From Candidatus Nyctobacter psychrophilus (lineage in GTDB: Bacteria; Vulcanimicrobiota; Vulcanimicrobiia; Vulcanimicrobiales; Vulcanimicrobiaceae): a stretch of DNA of 64,000 nt. A program made the position numbers and the translations under genes. Position 1 is the stretch's first letter, and each line of letters opens with the position of its first letter. The notes below the pieces were generated by a model. The model had not been told where the DNA came from. It saw only the letters and a program-made list of their open reading frames with translations, and searched no databases. Positions 26,486-35,453 of the stretch are shown in pieces. Where the stretch lies: contig JACRTY010000005.1 of NCBI GenBank assembly GCA_014305025.1, forward strand, positions 95,828 to 159,827, read 5' to 3'.

Positions 26486-26498
26486 CGAGGAGGAGTTC

Positions 26499-28223
26499 AT
26501 GCGCCGTCTCGGCGCGCCGCTCATAGGGCTGGGCGCCCTGTTGCTGGCGTTCGGAAGCGGTGCCGCCTGGAGGGCCGAGCCTGCTCCGGGAGCCTCGCCG
26601 ACGCCGTCGGACGCCGCGGCCACCAACCTCCCCACGGCGCAACCGGAAACCGCTGCCTCGGCCGTGCCGTCTAGTCTCATGCCGGCCGGCGCCGCGCCGC
26701 AAGAAACGCCCGCCGCGCCGGAGCCGTCCGCGTCGGGCGCGCTGCCGAGCGCCTCACCGACGCAGCCGCCGATCATCGTCAATCCGCCCAGTGCCGGCGT
26801 GACTCCCGGGGGAACCGAGACGCTGCACGTCATGCACGTGCTGGGCGCCATCACCGCCACGGTCGCCGACCCCACCATCGTCGATGCGACCGTCGACCAG
26901 GGCGCGCAAACCGTGACGCTCACCGGCAAAGCGCTGGGCACCACGCTTCTCACCATCACGGACGGGCGCGGCTTGACGCGCCAAGTGCCCGTGCGGGTGG
27001 CCTATCCCGCCGGCGACGTGCCGCGCGCGGCATCGGTTCGCATCACGGGCGATCCGGCGACGCAGCTCTTCGTGCGTGAACAGGCGGTTGCGGCGGCAGT
27101 GGCGGCGGTCTCGACGCGACCCGGAGCCAGCGTCGTGGCAGCGGCCGACGCCGTATCGGTACCGCGTCCTCTGGCGGTCGACGACATCATGAGCGTCGAC
27201 GTGCCGCTCATCGTTCAAGGTGACGGGTATTTCACGGTCCAGGGAACGACCCGCGTGCGCGTCGAGAACTTTGCGCAGCCGCGCGTTCCGCCTGGGTTTC
27301 TGCTGGTGAGCGACTATCCCGAAACGTTGCGCGAAGACGGCATTCTGTTCAGCGCCGATCTCGACGCCAAACGCGTCGAGCGCTTTTTGTACTACCACTA
27401 CAATCCGCCCGGACAACCGGACCGCCGCATCGTGCTCAAGGTACGCAACGATTCGCCCGAACCCGCGCTCGTGCAATACGTCGCCGGGGTCGCGGGGCCC
27501 GAAGCCAACGAGATGGAGGTCGGACACCTTTCGACGCAGCGTTTCTTAGTGCGCCGCGCTCAAAATGAAGGGACGGTCGTGACCATTGCGGCCCACACGA
27601 CGACCAATCTTGCCGAGCAGCCCCTGCCGGCGGGCCAAACGGTGAGCGGGCTCATGCAATTGCACGCGATTGCCGGCGCACCACTGCACTTGACGTTGCT
27701 GGCGCAAGATGCTTCCGACTCGGTCGGCGCCGCCATTCCGACGTCTGCCCAACTGGTCGGCGACAAGCCGCATGCGCGCGGCATCTACACCATTCCGGAG
27801 TTCTTTTACGACTACAGCTACGATACCGAAGGGCCCGATCTCGAAATCCCGATCGGACAATTTCCGCTTTCCAATCTGGTCGAGGGGCAAACGCTCGCAG
27901 GCGACTACGGCGTGCTGCAATCGGTGACGGTGCGCATCGTCAACAACGACCGCCGCCACGCACGGCAGATTGCGCTCTATGCAAGTCCGCGCGGCGGCAA
28001 GGCGACCGGCACGTTCATCATCGACCGAGTGCTGGTGCAAGCGCACGCGATGGCGGCCTTCGGTCACTACAAACTACGGCAGTACACCATTGCCCCCGGC
28101 AGCTTCGTGCGCACCGACATCGTCACGATGCCCGAGGGCGGCTCGTCCTACCCCTTGCGCCTGGTCATGGCGCCCGACGACGGCAGCGCCCCGCCCGGCT
28201 CATCGGATTCGCCGGTGTACTGA
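26499..28223 (+). CDS. Secreted protein with pilus/secretin N-terminal-like domain
   Basis: A 574-residue exported protein. ATG 26499 follows GAGGAGGAG and begins a signal peptide (MRRLGAPLIGLGALLLAFGSGAAWRA). A Pro/Ala/Ser linker (about 30-90) leads to a domain at about 90-170 (TETLHVMHVLGAITATVADPTIVDATV; QTVTLTGKALGTTLLTITDGRGLTRQVPVRV) with the pattern of the N-terminal domain of CpaC/RcpA-type secretins. The remaining 400 residues are beta-rich and unknown to me, with VDDIMSVDVPLIVQGDGYFTVQGTTRVRVEN and TYNPP-type repeats but no secretin pore domain. It sits 13 bases after recQ. Function unknown; a surface or periplasmic role is likely. Confidence 0.7.
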   Translation: MRRLGAPLIGLGALLLAFGSGAAWRAEPAPGASPTPSDAAATNLPTAQPETAASAVPSSLMPAGAAPQETPAAPEPSASGALPSASPTQPPIIVNPPSAGVTPGGTETLHVMHVLGAITATVADPTIVDATVDQGAQTVTLTGKALGTTLLTITDGRGLTRQVPVRVAYPAGDVPRAASVRITGDPATQLFVREQAVAAAVAAVSTRPGASVVAAADAVSVPRPLAVDDIMSVDVPLIVQGDGYFTVQGTTRVRVENFAQPRVPPGFLLVSDYPETLREDGILFSADLDAKRVERFLYYHYNPPGQPDRRIVLKVRNDSPEPALVQYVAGVAGPEANEMEVGHLSTQRFLVRRAQNEGTVVTIAAHTTTNLAEQPLPAGQTVSGLMQLHAIAGAPLHLTLLAQDASDSVGAAIPTSAQLVGDKPHARGIYTIPEFFYDYSYDTEGPDLEIPIGQFPLSNLVEGQTLAGDYGVLQSVTVRIVNNDRRHARQIALYASPRGGKATGTFIIDRVLVQAHAMAAFGHYKLRQYTIAPGSFVRTDIVTMPEGGSSYPLRLVMAPDDGSAPPGSSDSPVY

Positions 28224-28229
28224 TGCGCG

Positions 28230-29291
28230 CTATAGCGCAGCCTTTGCGCTACCCGCGACCGCACGTCCGTACGCGGCGCTCGCAATCCGAGCCGCGGCCG
28301 CCCAGCCGAAGCGTGCGCAGGCAGCGCCGCGTTCGCCCGCCGCCGACGCTTCGGCGGCATCGCGCGCTCCCAGTAGCTGCGCAATTGCCGCCGTCCATCC
28401 GGCGACGTCGTCGGGCCCGACCAGGGCTGCCGTATCGCCCACGATCTCCGGTAACGACGATGCGCGCGCGGCGATGAGCGGCACGCCGGCGCACAGCGCC
28501 TGCGCCGCGCCGTAGCCGAAGCCTTCGTAGCGTGACGGCACCGCCGCAAACGTCGCGCGCGCGTACAAGTCGAGCAATGCGGCGCGCGATACGTAACCAC
28601 GCAGCTCGACCCGCTCCACGACGCCGCTCGCGCGCGCCAGTTCGGCGATACGCTCGCGGTACGGCGTAAACGGTCCGACGCAGACGAGGCGTAAGCCGGG
28701 CAGCTGAGGCAGCGCACGCACCAGCACCTCGAGATTCTTACGAACTTCGACGGTCCCGACGACGAGTGCGAACGGCTGCGGGTCGGGCATGCGCGTCACC
28801 TGCATGATGTCGGCGGCAACGCCGGGATAGAGCACGGTCACGCGCGACGGTTCGAGCGACGTCAGCGCCAGCAGTTCGTCGCGCGAGAAGTAGGAGTCGA
28901 CGAAGATCGTGTGCGCCCGCGCGTACAACGCGCGTTGCACATTTCCGAAGTAGGCGCGCGCGTAGAAGCGCGCATGGCGCTGTGCGCGCAACCAGGCGAC
29001 ATCGTGCACCGTCGCAACGACGGGGATGCGGCCGGGTAAGAGCGGCAAGGTGCCGGCGGAGCAGTGCAATACGTCGACTCGTTCGCGCCGCGCGGCCAGG
29101 GGCAAGAGCACCTGGTCCCACAGCAGGCGGCGGTCGAAGCGCCAGGGATCGATGCGGGGTGCTGCCAGGGCAATTACCTCGCAGCCGCAGGGTTCGTGAA
29201 CGCCGTCGAGCGCGGCGAGCAGCCCGCGCACGTACTCGCCGATGCCGGTAGCAGTGCCGACCGCGAGTTGCGCGTCGATGCCGACGCGAAT
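28230..29291 (-). CDS. GT4-family glycosyltransferase, probable ATT start
   Basis: A GT-B fold glycosyltransferase. The acceptor half has AGTLPLLPGRIPVVATVHDVAWLRAQ; the donor half has ALVVGTVEVRKNLEVLVRAL, LRLVCVGPFT and the nucleotide-sugar site PSRYEGFGYGAAQALCAGVPLIAARASSLPEIVGDTA (EGFGxxxxE-type, with Gln for the last Glu). The first standard start, GTG 29231, would lose the first strand. In frame upstream, IRVGIDAQLAVGTATGIGEYVRGLL is the classical GT4 N-terminus, with ATT at 29291 where Met is expected. It follows the TPR gene by 39 bases. The product is probably a cell-surface glycan; the sugar is unknown. Confidence 0.86.
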   Translation of the reverse strand: MRVGIDAQLAVGTATGIGEYVRGLLAALDGVHEPCGCEVIALAAPRIDPWRFDRRLLWDQVLLPLAARRERVDVLHCSAGTLPLLPGRIPVVATVHDVAWLRAQRHARFYARAYFGNVQRALYARAHTIFVDSYFSRDELLALTSLEPSRVTVLYPGVAADIMQVTRMPDPQPFALVVGTVEVRKNLEVLVRALPQLPGLRLVCVGPFTPYRERIAELARASGVVERVELRGYVSRAALLDLYARATFAAVPSRYEGFGYGAAQALCAGVPLIAARASSLPEIVGDTAALVGPDDVAGWTAAIAQLLGARDAAEASAAGERGAACARFGWAAAARIASAAYGRAVAGSAKAAL

Positions 29292-29330
29292 GGACCCGCT
29301 CAGTCGTTCAACGCCTGCGGTAAGGGCACG

Positions 29331-30167
29331 TCACTGCGCGAGCACGTGCGCGAGCCGCCGCACCGCGGGCGACCGCGGCGCGAGCGCCTGCGCGCGACCG
29401 AGCGCCACGCGCGCGGCAGTCCGATCGCCGCGGCGCAGCGCCAGCTCGGCGAGGCCCACCTCCGGTTCTGCGCTGGTCGGATCAACCGCGCGTGCGCGCC
29501 CGAAGGCGGCGAGCGCCGCCGCGTACCGATCGACATTGATGGCTTGCGTTCCGAACGCCACGAGATACCGCACGGCGAACGGCGCCAGGGTCGACGCCCG
29601 TGCATAGGCGGCAAGTGCCGCGGATTCGTGTTTACGGCGCAGCCGCGTCCCGACGTACAGGTCCCATGCCGTCCTCTCCTCCAACTGTCCCAAACGAAAC
29701 TCAGCCTCCGCCAACGCCTCGCCCTGGGTGGGATCGGCGACGAGCTTCGCGACGGCCGCCTTCTGCACGGCGAGCGCTTGCCCGACGTCGCCGGTCGCGA
29801 GCAACGCGCTCGTCAGGCCGTCGATGGTCGTAAGATCTTCCGATGCCAGCGCGTCGCGCAGCGCCGTCTCCCAATCGCCGTCACGCAAAGCAAGTTGCGC
29901 CTGCAAAGCCAGACGGTCGGGCGAGAATCGAAGCGCTGAAATTTGCCGGCGCGCCGTCGTCAAATCTCCGCGGGCTAAGGCTTCGCGGGCAAGCGCTAGG
30001 CGTAGCGCGCCGTCGACCGGCAGGCTTGGCGGCAAACGTTCGATCCGGGCCGCTACCGGGGCTGGTACGGCCCTCGCCCAGGACCCCGGCACGGCGCGAG
30101 AGCGCAGCACGATCGAGGCGATGACTTGCAACAGCGCGAGCGCCAGGCAAGCGATGATGGTCGTCAG
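29331..30167 (-). CDS. Membrane-anchored TPR protein, start uncertain
   Basis: The N-terminal membrane helix (TTIIACLALALLQVIASIVL) is followed by about 240 residues of TPR-like helical repeats (LRLALAREALARGDLTTARRQISALRF; ALAAYARASTLAPFAVRYLVAFGTQ; YAAALAAFGRARAVDPTSAEPEVGLAELALRRGDRTAARVALGRAQAL). The frame is open to 30326, but that part is inside the upstream porin gene. After the porin stop there is no in-frame ATG, GTG or TTG before the helix; CTG 30167 is a candidate, and an ATG at 30193 is in a different frame. A frameshift near the start is also possible. Partners may be the adjacent glycosyltransferase and porin. Confidence 0.7.
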   Translation of the reverse strand: MTTIIACLALALLQVIASIVLRSRAVPGSWARAVPAPVAARIERLPPSLPVDGALRLALAREALARGDLTTARRQISALRFSPDRLALQAQLALRDGDWETALRDALASEDLTTIDGLTSALLATGDVGQALAVQKAAVAKLVADPTQGEALAEAEFRLGQLEERTAWDLYVGTRLRRKHESAALAAYARASTLAPFAVRYLVAFGTQAINVDRYAAALAAFGRARAVDPTSAEPEVGLAELALRRGDRTAARVALGRAQALAPRSPAVRRLAHVLAQ

Positions 30168-30198
30168 CGTCGCCGCAACGCGAACGCCCGCATTGTGC

Positions 30199-32901
30199 CT
30201 AGAAGCGGACGGTGAAGTTAACGTCTTGACGATTTTCCTGCAGATTGGCGTTGGGCACGACGTCGTCGAAGTAGTTGTAGCGCCGCGTGAGGAAAGTGAC
30301 CGACGAGTTGGTCCTGGGAATCGCATACGTCAGCGAGCCCGTATAGTAGTCCTTACGCTCCGAGATGTTTTGTCCCAGCGTCGTGCCGTACGATCCGCCG
30401 TAGCGCTGCGTCGAATACGAGCCGCCCAGGGTCAGATCGCGCGTGATCGGCACCGCGGCCGCCGCCGTGATCGCGATGCGCCGTACGTTGATGTCGTTTG
30501 GATAAAAGCCGACTTGGCTTCCCCCGACGCCGAAATTGCCGCCGCTCGGAAAGGCCAGCTTCGCGTCGGCCACGGCGCTAGGCTCAAACCGCCCGGTCGC
30601 CGGATCGATCGGGTAGTATTGCTGCACGCCGGCATCGGAACGCCGCAGCGTCTCGTAGCTTCCCGACAAATTCGTGGTCAACTGTTGCCCGAAGACCGGC
30701 AGCTTGAACGACGTGCCGACGTTGTAATCGTCGTAGCGCTCCGGCCGGCTCGGCCGGTATTGCGGCCCGAAGTAGAGCGTGCCGTCGGCGCGCGGGGCCA
30801 GCTCTTCGAGATGCTGGTACGAACCGCTCACCGTAAAGCGCGCGGCGCCCAAGCGTCCCGGCGCCTCGATCGACGCCGTCGGTCCGCGCGTGTTGGGCGC
30901 GAAGGCGGAATAGAATTCGGGCCCCGACGCACGCAGCGGGTTCCACATCGGGAAAATGAAGCTGAGGTTCGGGTTGCCTTCCGCATCGGGGCTCGCTCGC
31001 CCGACGCGCGGGAACTGCGCATCGAACTGACGGTTGATCGCGAGGTTGTTGGCGAAACCGAAAAAGCCCGGAAAATACGGCGCGTTGTAGTCGGCGAAGA
31101 CGTCGGGCGCATTGCCGTAATACCGGAACGGCGCACCGTCGAAGAAGTTCGTCCCTACACTTTGATACTGTACCGAGAGCGCCACGGCGCGAAGATTCAC
31201 TCGTAAACCGAGCAGCCCCGCCGCATCGCCGACGGTCGCAAGCGTTCGCACGTCGGGCGAGAACGTGCTCGTCGCCGCCTCGCCGAAGAGCACGGGCTGC
31301 GTTCCGGCGGCCGCGGTCCCCAGCGGCAGCGGCGCCTGAAAATCGAAGCCCAGCACCGTGTCGCTGATGTCGCCGGAGGAATTGACCGGGGCCGCATAGA
31401 CTTGCGAGAGGCTCGTGGCACCGCTGCCCGAGATCACCGCGTCGTCGAAGCCGAAGATGCGGTTGAAACTTAGTCCGACTTCCACGCCCGGCAACCCCTT
31501 GAAGCTCTGGTTCGCGCGCAGATGCATCATATACCGCTGTGGCGAGGCGTTGAAATTGACCGCGAGACCGCGGTAGCTCAAGCTCAGCGTTGAACCCGGC
31601 GGCAGCGGCGTTGCAAAAACGACCGAATTATCGGCGTCGTTGTAGGTAAACGCCGGCGCGGCGGTCAGCGCCCCTCCGAACGCCGACACGGAGACCGACC
31701 CCGCCTGAGCCTTCTGCGTCAGATACACTTGCGAGAGGATGCCGCTGCCCGAGGAAAAGGTGTCCGTGCGCAGCGCCGCGCCGGATTGCGTGAACGTCGC
31801 TTGCGGCGGCACGATCGGCAAAAAATACTGATTAGCTTCGAACGGCACGACGCTGGGATCGACGACGCCGGGCTGCGTGTTGAACAGCGTGTCGTCGAGA
31901 CGCGTAAACGACGTCTGGAAATCGGTCAGTCCGAACGTTCCCTCGCCGACGGTCCCTCGCAACGACACGCCTTTCTGGAAGGGCTGATACGGCTCGACGT
32001 AGGGCGCCTGATCGTTATAGCCGGCGGGCGCTCGGAAGGTCAGCCCTGTGCGCGACGATGCCATTTCGTCGACGATGCCGAACTGCACGTCGAGATTGGA
32101 AATCGCGCCGGCGTGCGCAACGGCGAAATCGACGCCGGGCTCGACGTCGAATTTTGCTTGCTGCGTAAACTCGCCGCCATATTCGAAGTTGAGCACGTGC
32201 ACCGGCAGCGACACCGTAACGTTGTTGCTGACCGCGTAGGCCAGCGAAAAGCGGCTGTCCTGACGGATTTGGATTCCCGATGGCGCTTGCGTGAGTGGAT
32301 CGTTCGAGTCGTCGGTCGTTAAAAAGGCGTTGACGAACGGGTCGATCGCGCCGACGGCCGGTTGGGCGGGGTTGGCCGGCCCCGGAACGATGGTTCCGTA
32401 GTACGTCGTGATCGGCGTCCCGGTCGTGTTCGTGACCGTCTTCGGAATGACCACACGCTGGCGGAACGTGACGTTGGGCAGAAAGACACCGTGCAGCGCG
32501 ACGGACTGCGCGAATTTCGTGCGCCGATCCAGGGCGCCGACGGAATCCTCCACGCTCGTGGTGCGTACGCCGAGCGCATCGAGTTCGTCCTTGAGCGCAT
32601 CGATCAACTTCTGAAGTTTGTCGAGATCCGCGCGCGAGGCTCCCGTACCGCCGCTCTCCTGCAGCTTGGCCACGACGCGCGCGACGACGACGGCCATCTC
32701 GTAGCGTGTGAGCGGGCGGTCGCCTTTGAACTCGCCGTCGGGATAGCCGTCGATCAGTCCGTCGGCAGCCAGCGTTTGAATGTACTGGTACGCCCAGTGC
32801 GAGGCCGGCACATCGGAAAAGGGGGTCGCCTGGGCGGCCGGCCGCACGGCGGCCGCAAGGCTCAATGCGAGCCCGACGACAACCAGTGCGAGACGGCGCA
32901 T
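30199..32901 (-). CDS. SLH-domain outer-membrane porin-like protein
   Basis: A 900-residue outer-membrane protein. A signal peptide (about 1-25) precedes one SLH domain (FSDVPASHWAYQYIQTLAADGLIDGYPDGEFKGDRPLTRYEMAVVVARVV, about 28-78), a short coiled coil (ADLDKLQKLIDALKDELDALGVRTTSVEDSVGAL) and a large beta-barrel ending in NFTVRF with the terminal phenylalanine recognised by BAM. This SLH-coiled-coil-barrel layout occurs in cyanobacterial, Deinococcus and Negativicutes (OmpM) proteins, where the SLH domain ties the outer membrane to peptidoglycan or its polymers. The barrel is unusually long. It is upstream of a TPR protein and a glycosyltransferase. Confidence 0.85.
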   Translation of the reverse strand: MRRLALVVVGLALSLAAAVRPAAQATPFSDVPASHWAYQYIQTLAADGLIDGYPDGEFKGDRPLTRYEMAVVVARVVAKLQESGGTGASRADLDKLQKLIDALKDELDALGVRTTSVEDSVGALDRRTKFAQSVALHGVFLPNVTFRQRVVIPKTVTNTTGTPITTYYGTIVPGPANPAQPAVGAIDPFVNAFLTTDDSNDPLTQAPSGIQIRQDSRFSLAYAVSNNVTVSLPVHVLNFEYGGEFTQQAKFDVEPGVDFAVAHAGAISNLDVQFGIVDEMASSRTGLTFRAPAGYNDQAPYVEPYQPFQKGVSLRGTVGEGTFGLTDFQTSFTRLDDTLFNTQPGVVDPSVVPFEANQYFLPIVPPQATFTQSGAALRTDTFSSGSGILSQVYLTQKAQAGSVSVSAFGGALTAAPAFTYNDADNSVVFATPLPPGSTLSLSYRGLAVNFNASPQRYMMHLRANQSFKGLPGVEVGLSFNRIFGFDDAVISGSGATSLSQVYAAPVNSSGDISDTVLGFDFQAPLPLGTAAAGTQPVLFGEAATSTFSPDVRTLATVGDAAGLLGLRVNLRAVALSVQYQSVGTNFFDGAPFRYYGNAPDVFADYNAPYFPGFFGFANNLAINRQFDAQFPRVGRASPDAEGNPNLSFIFPMWNPLRASGPEFYSAFAPNTRGPTASIEAPGRLGAARFTVSGSYQHLEELAPRADGTLYFGPQYRPSRPERYDDYNVGTSFKLPVFGQQLTTNLSGSYETLRRSDAGVQQYYPIDPATGRFEPSAVADAKLAFPSGGNFGVGGSQVGFYPNDINVRRIAITAAAAVPITRDLTLGGSYSTQRYGGSYGTTLGQNISERKDYYTGSLTYAIPRTNSSVTFLTRRYNYFDDVVPNANLQENRQDVNFTVRF

Positions 32902-32985
32902 AACTCCTCCGAGGCCGACGACAAAACACGCCCGACCCGGGCGCGCGCCGCACCTGGCTTCACCGGCCAGAGCGTAGGAACCCTG

Positions 32986-33393
32986 CTACGACCGCCTGGA
33001 GTCGACCAGCCGCTCGGCGATCAGCAGCGCGGCGAAATCGTCGATCGGGACGGGAGGCAGCAGCATTCCGCGCGGGACCAGCCGCCGCCAACCGCGAGGG
33101 GGGTTTACCGTGAAGTAGCGATGCCGGGCGCGCAAGGTCGTTTCACGTTCGTCGACCACGTCAACGGGCAGTCCGAAGCCCTGCAGGGTGGCCCCCACCG
33201 GAGCCGTGTGCGTCCCCCCCCCGAGCGCGATGGTCGTCAGCGGATACTGCCTCACCAGGCGCGCCACCGTCGCGCCAAGCTCTGGCGTCGGCACGATGCC
33301 CAGTTCCAACGGCGCTGCAACGCCGGCGGCAATGACGGCGAAACCGCATTTGCGCGTGCCGGGATCGATACCCAGGATGATCCGTTCGGTCAT
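32986..33393 (-). CDS. YqgF/RuvX-like RNase H-fold nuclease
   Basis: A 135-residue protein that starts MTERIILGIDPGTRKCGFAVI, the RNase H-fold metal-binding strand of RuvC/YqgF proteins, and later has GLPVDVVDERETTLRARHRYF and DDFAALLIAERL, supplying the other acidic residues. YqgF family members mature the 16S rRNA 5' end; some act on branched DNA. The gene overlaps the DUF3084 gene by four bases, an arrangement known from cyanobacteria, where a YqgF-like protein and a DUF3084 protein are neighbours. Confidence 0.78.
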   Translation of the reverse strand: MTERIILGIDPGTRKCGFAVIAAGVAAPLELGIVPTPELGATVARLVRQYPLTTIALGGGTHTAPVGATLQGFGLPVDVVDERETTLRARHRYFTVNPPRGWRRLVPRGMLLPPVPIDDFAALLIAERLVDSRRS

Positions 33394-34334
33394 CGCGGCG
33401 TCCGGCTCAGTTCGAAGGAGACCGGTATCTGCGCGGTGTGCGGAAAGACGTCGCCGCGGGCGCGGGCGACGATATAGTAACGGCCGTGACCTTGCCTGAT
33501 CGCGCGCCGCGTCTCGGAGACTTGAGCATCGGTCAGCGCCGGGACGACGGTCGCAAAGGCCGGCGGCATGCCGTGGTCGATCGCGATCGCGCGAATGGCG
33601 GTGATCAACTGCCCGTAGGCGACATTGGGGACGATCGCGGTTCCGCCGTCGACTTCGACGCTCGTGATCGGAGCGGACGCGCGGAACACCTGTTGGTCGG
33701 CGTACGTCTTGATTCCGAAGTGCAGTTCATCGTTGATGAAGAGGTTTTGGTCGGCCAGGGCGATGACGAGCACTGGCCCGCGCAACAGAAAACCTTGCGT
33801 GGTCTCGTCGTCGAGCACGGACTTCAGTTTGGTTTGGATTTCCGGATCTTTGGCGCGGCCGACGAATGGCCGCAGCCCGGCCGGCACGAAGCGCTGGTTC
33901 ATCGCCGCCACGGCCGCATCGAAGAAGGCAGACAACTCGGCGAGTTGCTCCGAGCGCGACTGCTGCGGCTTGATGACCAGGAACAGGCTATAGACGACCT
34001 CGCCGCGGGTCAGCACGACGTTCGTATTCCGGACGCGGTCGACCAGCGCGTCGGCCTGCGCCTGCAAGGCGTTGACGCGATTGTTGATATCCTGAAGATG
34101 GAAAAATGCGGCCCGCGCATAGGGCGAGGTCGACAGGGTGACGATCGTCGCGACGAGTGCGATCATCATGCCGGTGGCGACGGCGACGATCGTCGACGTG
34201 TATTTGGGACGTAAATTGAAAAGCGTCATGCGCTTGCGGCCGACCTGATGGCCGACACGATCCCCGATGTAGGCAATCAGTCCGGCCACCAGCACGATGA
34301 CGATGACCGCTGCGATGCCGGCGATTTTGTTCAC
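33390..34334 (-). CDS. DUF3084 domain-containing membrane protein
   Basis: A 314-residue protein of the DUF3084 family. Two N-terminal helices flank the family signature IGDRVGHQVGRKRMTLFNLRPKYTSTIVAVATG. A coiled-coil segment (INNRVNALQAQADALVDRVR) and a soluble domain follow. The soluble part contains alternating strands (GPVLVIALADQNLFINDELHFGIKTYADQQVF) and faces the periplasm in the predicted topology. Role unknown; in cyanobacteria it is found near a YqgF-like gene. GTG start, 12 bases after LptF/G, suggesting involvement with the envelope. Confidence 0.85.
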   Translation of the reverse strand: MNKIAGIAAVIVIVLVAGLIAYIGDRVGHQVGRKRMTLFNLRPKYTSTIVAVATGMMIALVATIVTLSTSPYARAAFFHLQDINNRVNALQAQADALVDRVRNTNVVLTRGEVVYSLFLVIKPQQSRSEQLAELSAFFDAAVAAMNQRFVPAGLRPFVGRAKDPEIQTKLKSVLDDETTQGFLLRGPVLVIALADQNLFINDELHFGIKTYADQQVFRASAPITSVEVDGGTAIVPNVAYGQLITAIRAIAIDHGMPPAFATVVPALTDAQVSETRRAIRQGHGRYYIVARARGDVFPHTAQIPVSFELSRTPR

Positions 34335-34346
34335 GGTCTCGGGAGC

Positions 34347-35453
34347 CTAATAACGGGCAGCGCGGCGCAGCAGTACTGCGCCGATTGCCGTGAAGACGAC
34401 GTTGGGGATCCAGGCGCCGATCGTCGAGACGGCGTAGCCGCCCGGCAGACTCGAGACCAAGGCCGAACTCGTGCTCGCGAGGACGAAGTACACGAAAACG
34501 ATCGCGACTGCGAGACCAAAACCCAATCCCGCCCCGCCGCCGCCGCGCGCCGAGCGCAAGCCGAAGGGAACCGCGATCAAGGTGAACACGAACGAGGCGA
34601 ATGGGCGCGCAAGTTTTTCCTCGTAGGTCGTCTGGTACGCACGCACTTCTTGAGGGGAGAGTTGTCCCGATGCAATGATCTCTCGTATTTGCGAACGGCT
34701 CATCGCCTCCCGGTTGTTGTCGGTGGCGCGCTCGGCGATTTCGCTGGGGTTTTCTCCGATGTCGACGGTCGCCTCGGGGTATTCCGTCATCTGCGTGACG
34801 CCGCTGCCCGTCACGTCGTACGCGCGCGCATTCTGGAATTTCCACGTCGGCGGCGAAAAATGACCCCGGTCGCTGAAGATGATGCCCTTGGGCCGGTGAT
34901 CGGCGCCGTACGTCACGATCGTCACGTACAGCAGCGTTTGCGTCGGCGCGTCGTAGCCGCGGAAATAGGTCACCTGTTCGCCGCCGCCGGGCAACTGCGA
35001 GATGACCGTGTGGCTGCCGCCGCCGAAGGCGCCGACGTGTTTGATCGCCTCCTCGCGCAGGAACACCGCACGATCGTTGGCATGGGGAACGACGCCTTCT
35101 TGCAGCAGCAGCGCGACGAGCGAAACGACGATCCCGGCGACCAGGAGCGGCACGACGGCGCGGACGAGTCCAATCCCGCCGGCCTTGAACGCGGTGATCT
35201 CGCTTTCACCCGACAAGCGCTGCAAGGCCAGCAACGTGCCGAGCAGCATTGCCATCGGGACCACGGTGACGACGATGGCCGGCAACTGCCATAAGAAATA
35301 CGCCACCGCCGTGCCGACCGGCGCATGTTCTTCGGAAACCAGGCGTCCGATGGCCAGAATGGTCGTCGCGGCGTAAATCAGCGTGAACGCGGACAGCCCG
35401 AAGTAGAACGGGCCGACCAGTTCGGCGATCATGTAGCGGTCGAGGATCCTCAC
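34347..35453 (-). CDS. LptF/LptG family LPS export permease
   Basis: A 368-residue YjgP/YjgQ family permease. It has paired helices at each end (MIAELVGPFYFGLSAFTLIYAATTILAI; VPMAMLLGTLLALQRLSGESEITAFKAGG, the family's conserved coupling-helix region; C-terminal FVFTLIAVPFGLRSARGGGGAGLGFGLAVAIVFVYFVL) around a periplasmic beta-jellyroll. It would form the transmembrane part of the Lpt transporter that extracts LPS from the inner membrane. Only one permease gene is here; LptF/LptG heterodimers normally need two, so either a homodimer or a partner elsewhere is implied. It overlaps lptB by four bases. Confidence 0.92.
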   Translation of the reverse strand: MRILDRYMIAELVGPFYFGLSAFTLIYAATTILAIGRLVSEEHAPVGTAVAYFLWQLPAIVVTVVPMAMLLGTLLALQRLSGESEITAFKAGGIGLVRAVVPLLVAGIVVSLVALLLQEGVVPHANDRAVFLREEAIKHVGAFGGGSHTVISQLPGGGEQVTYFRGYDAPTQTLLYVTIVTYGADHRPKGIIFSDRGHFSPPTWKFQNARAYDVTGSGVTQMTEYPEATVDIGENPSEIAERATDNNREAMSRSQIREIIASGQLSPQEVRAYQTTYEEKLARPFASFVFTLIAVPFGLRSARGGGGAGLGFGLAVAIVFVYFVLASTSSALVSSLPGGYAVSTIGAWIPNVVFTAIGAVLLRRAARY

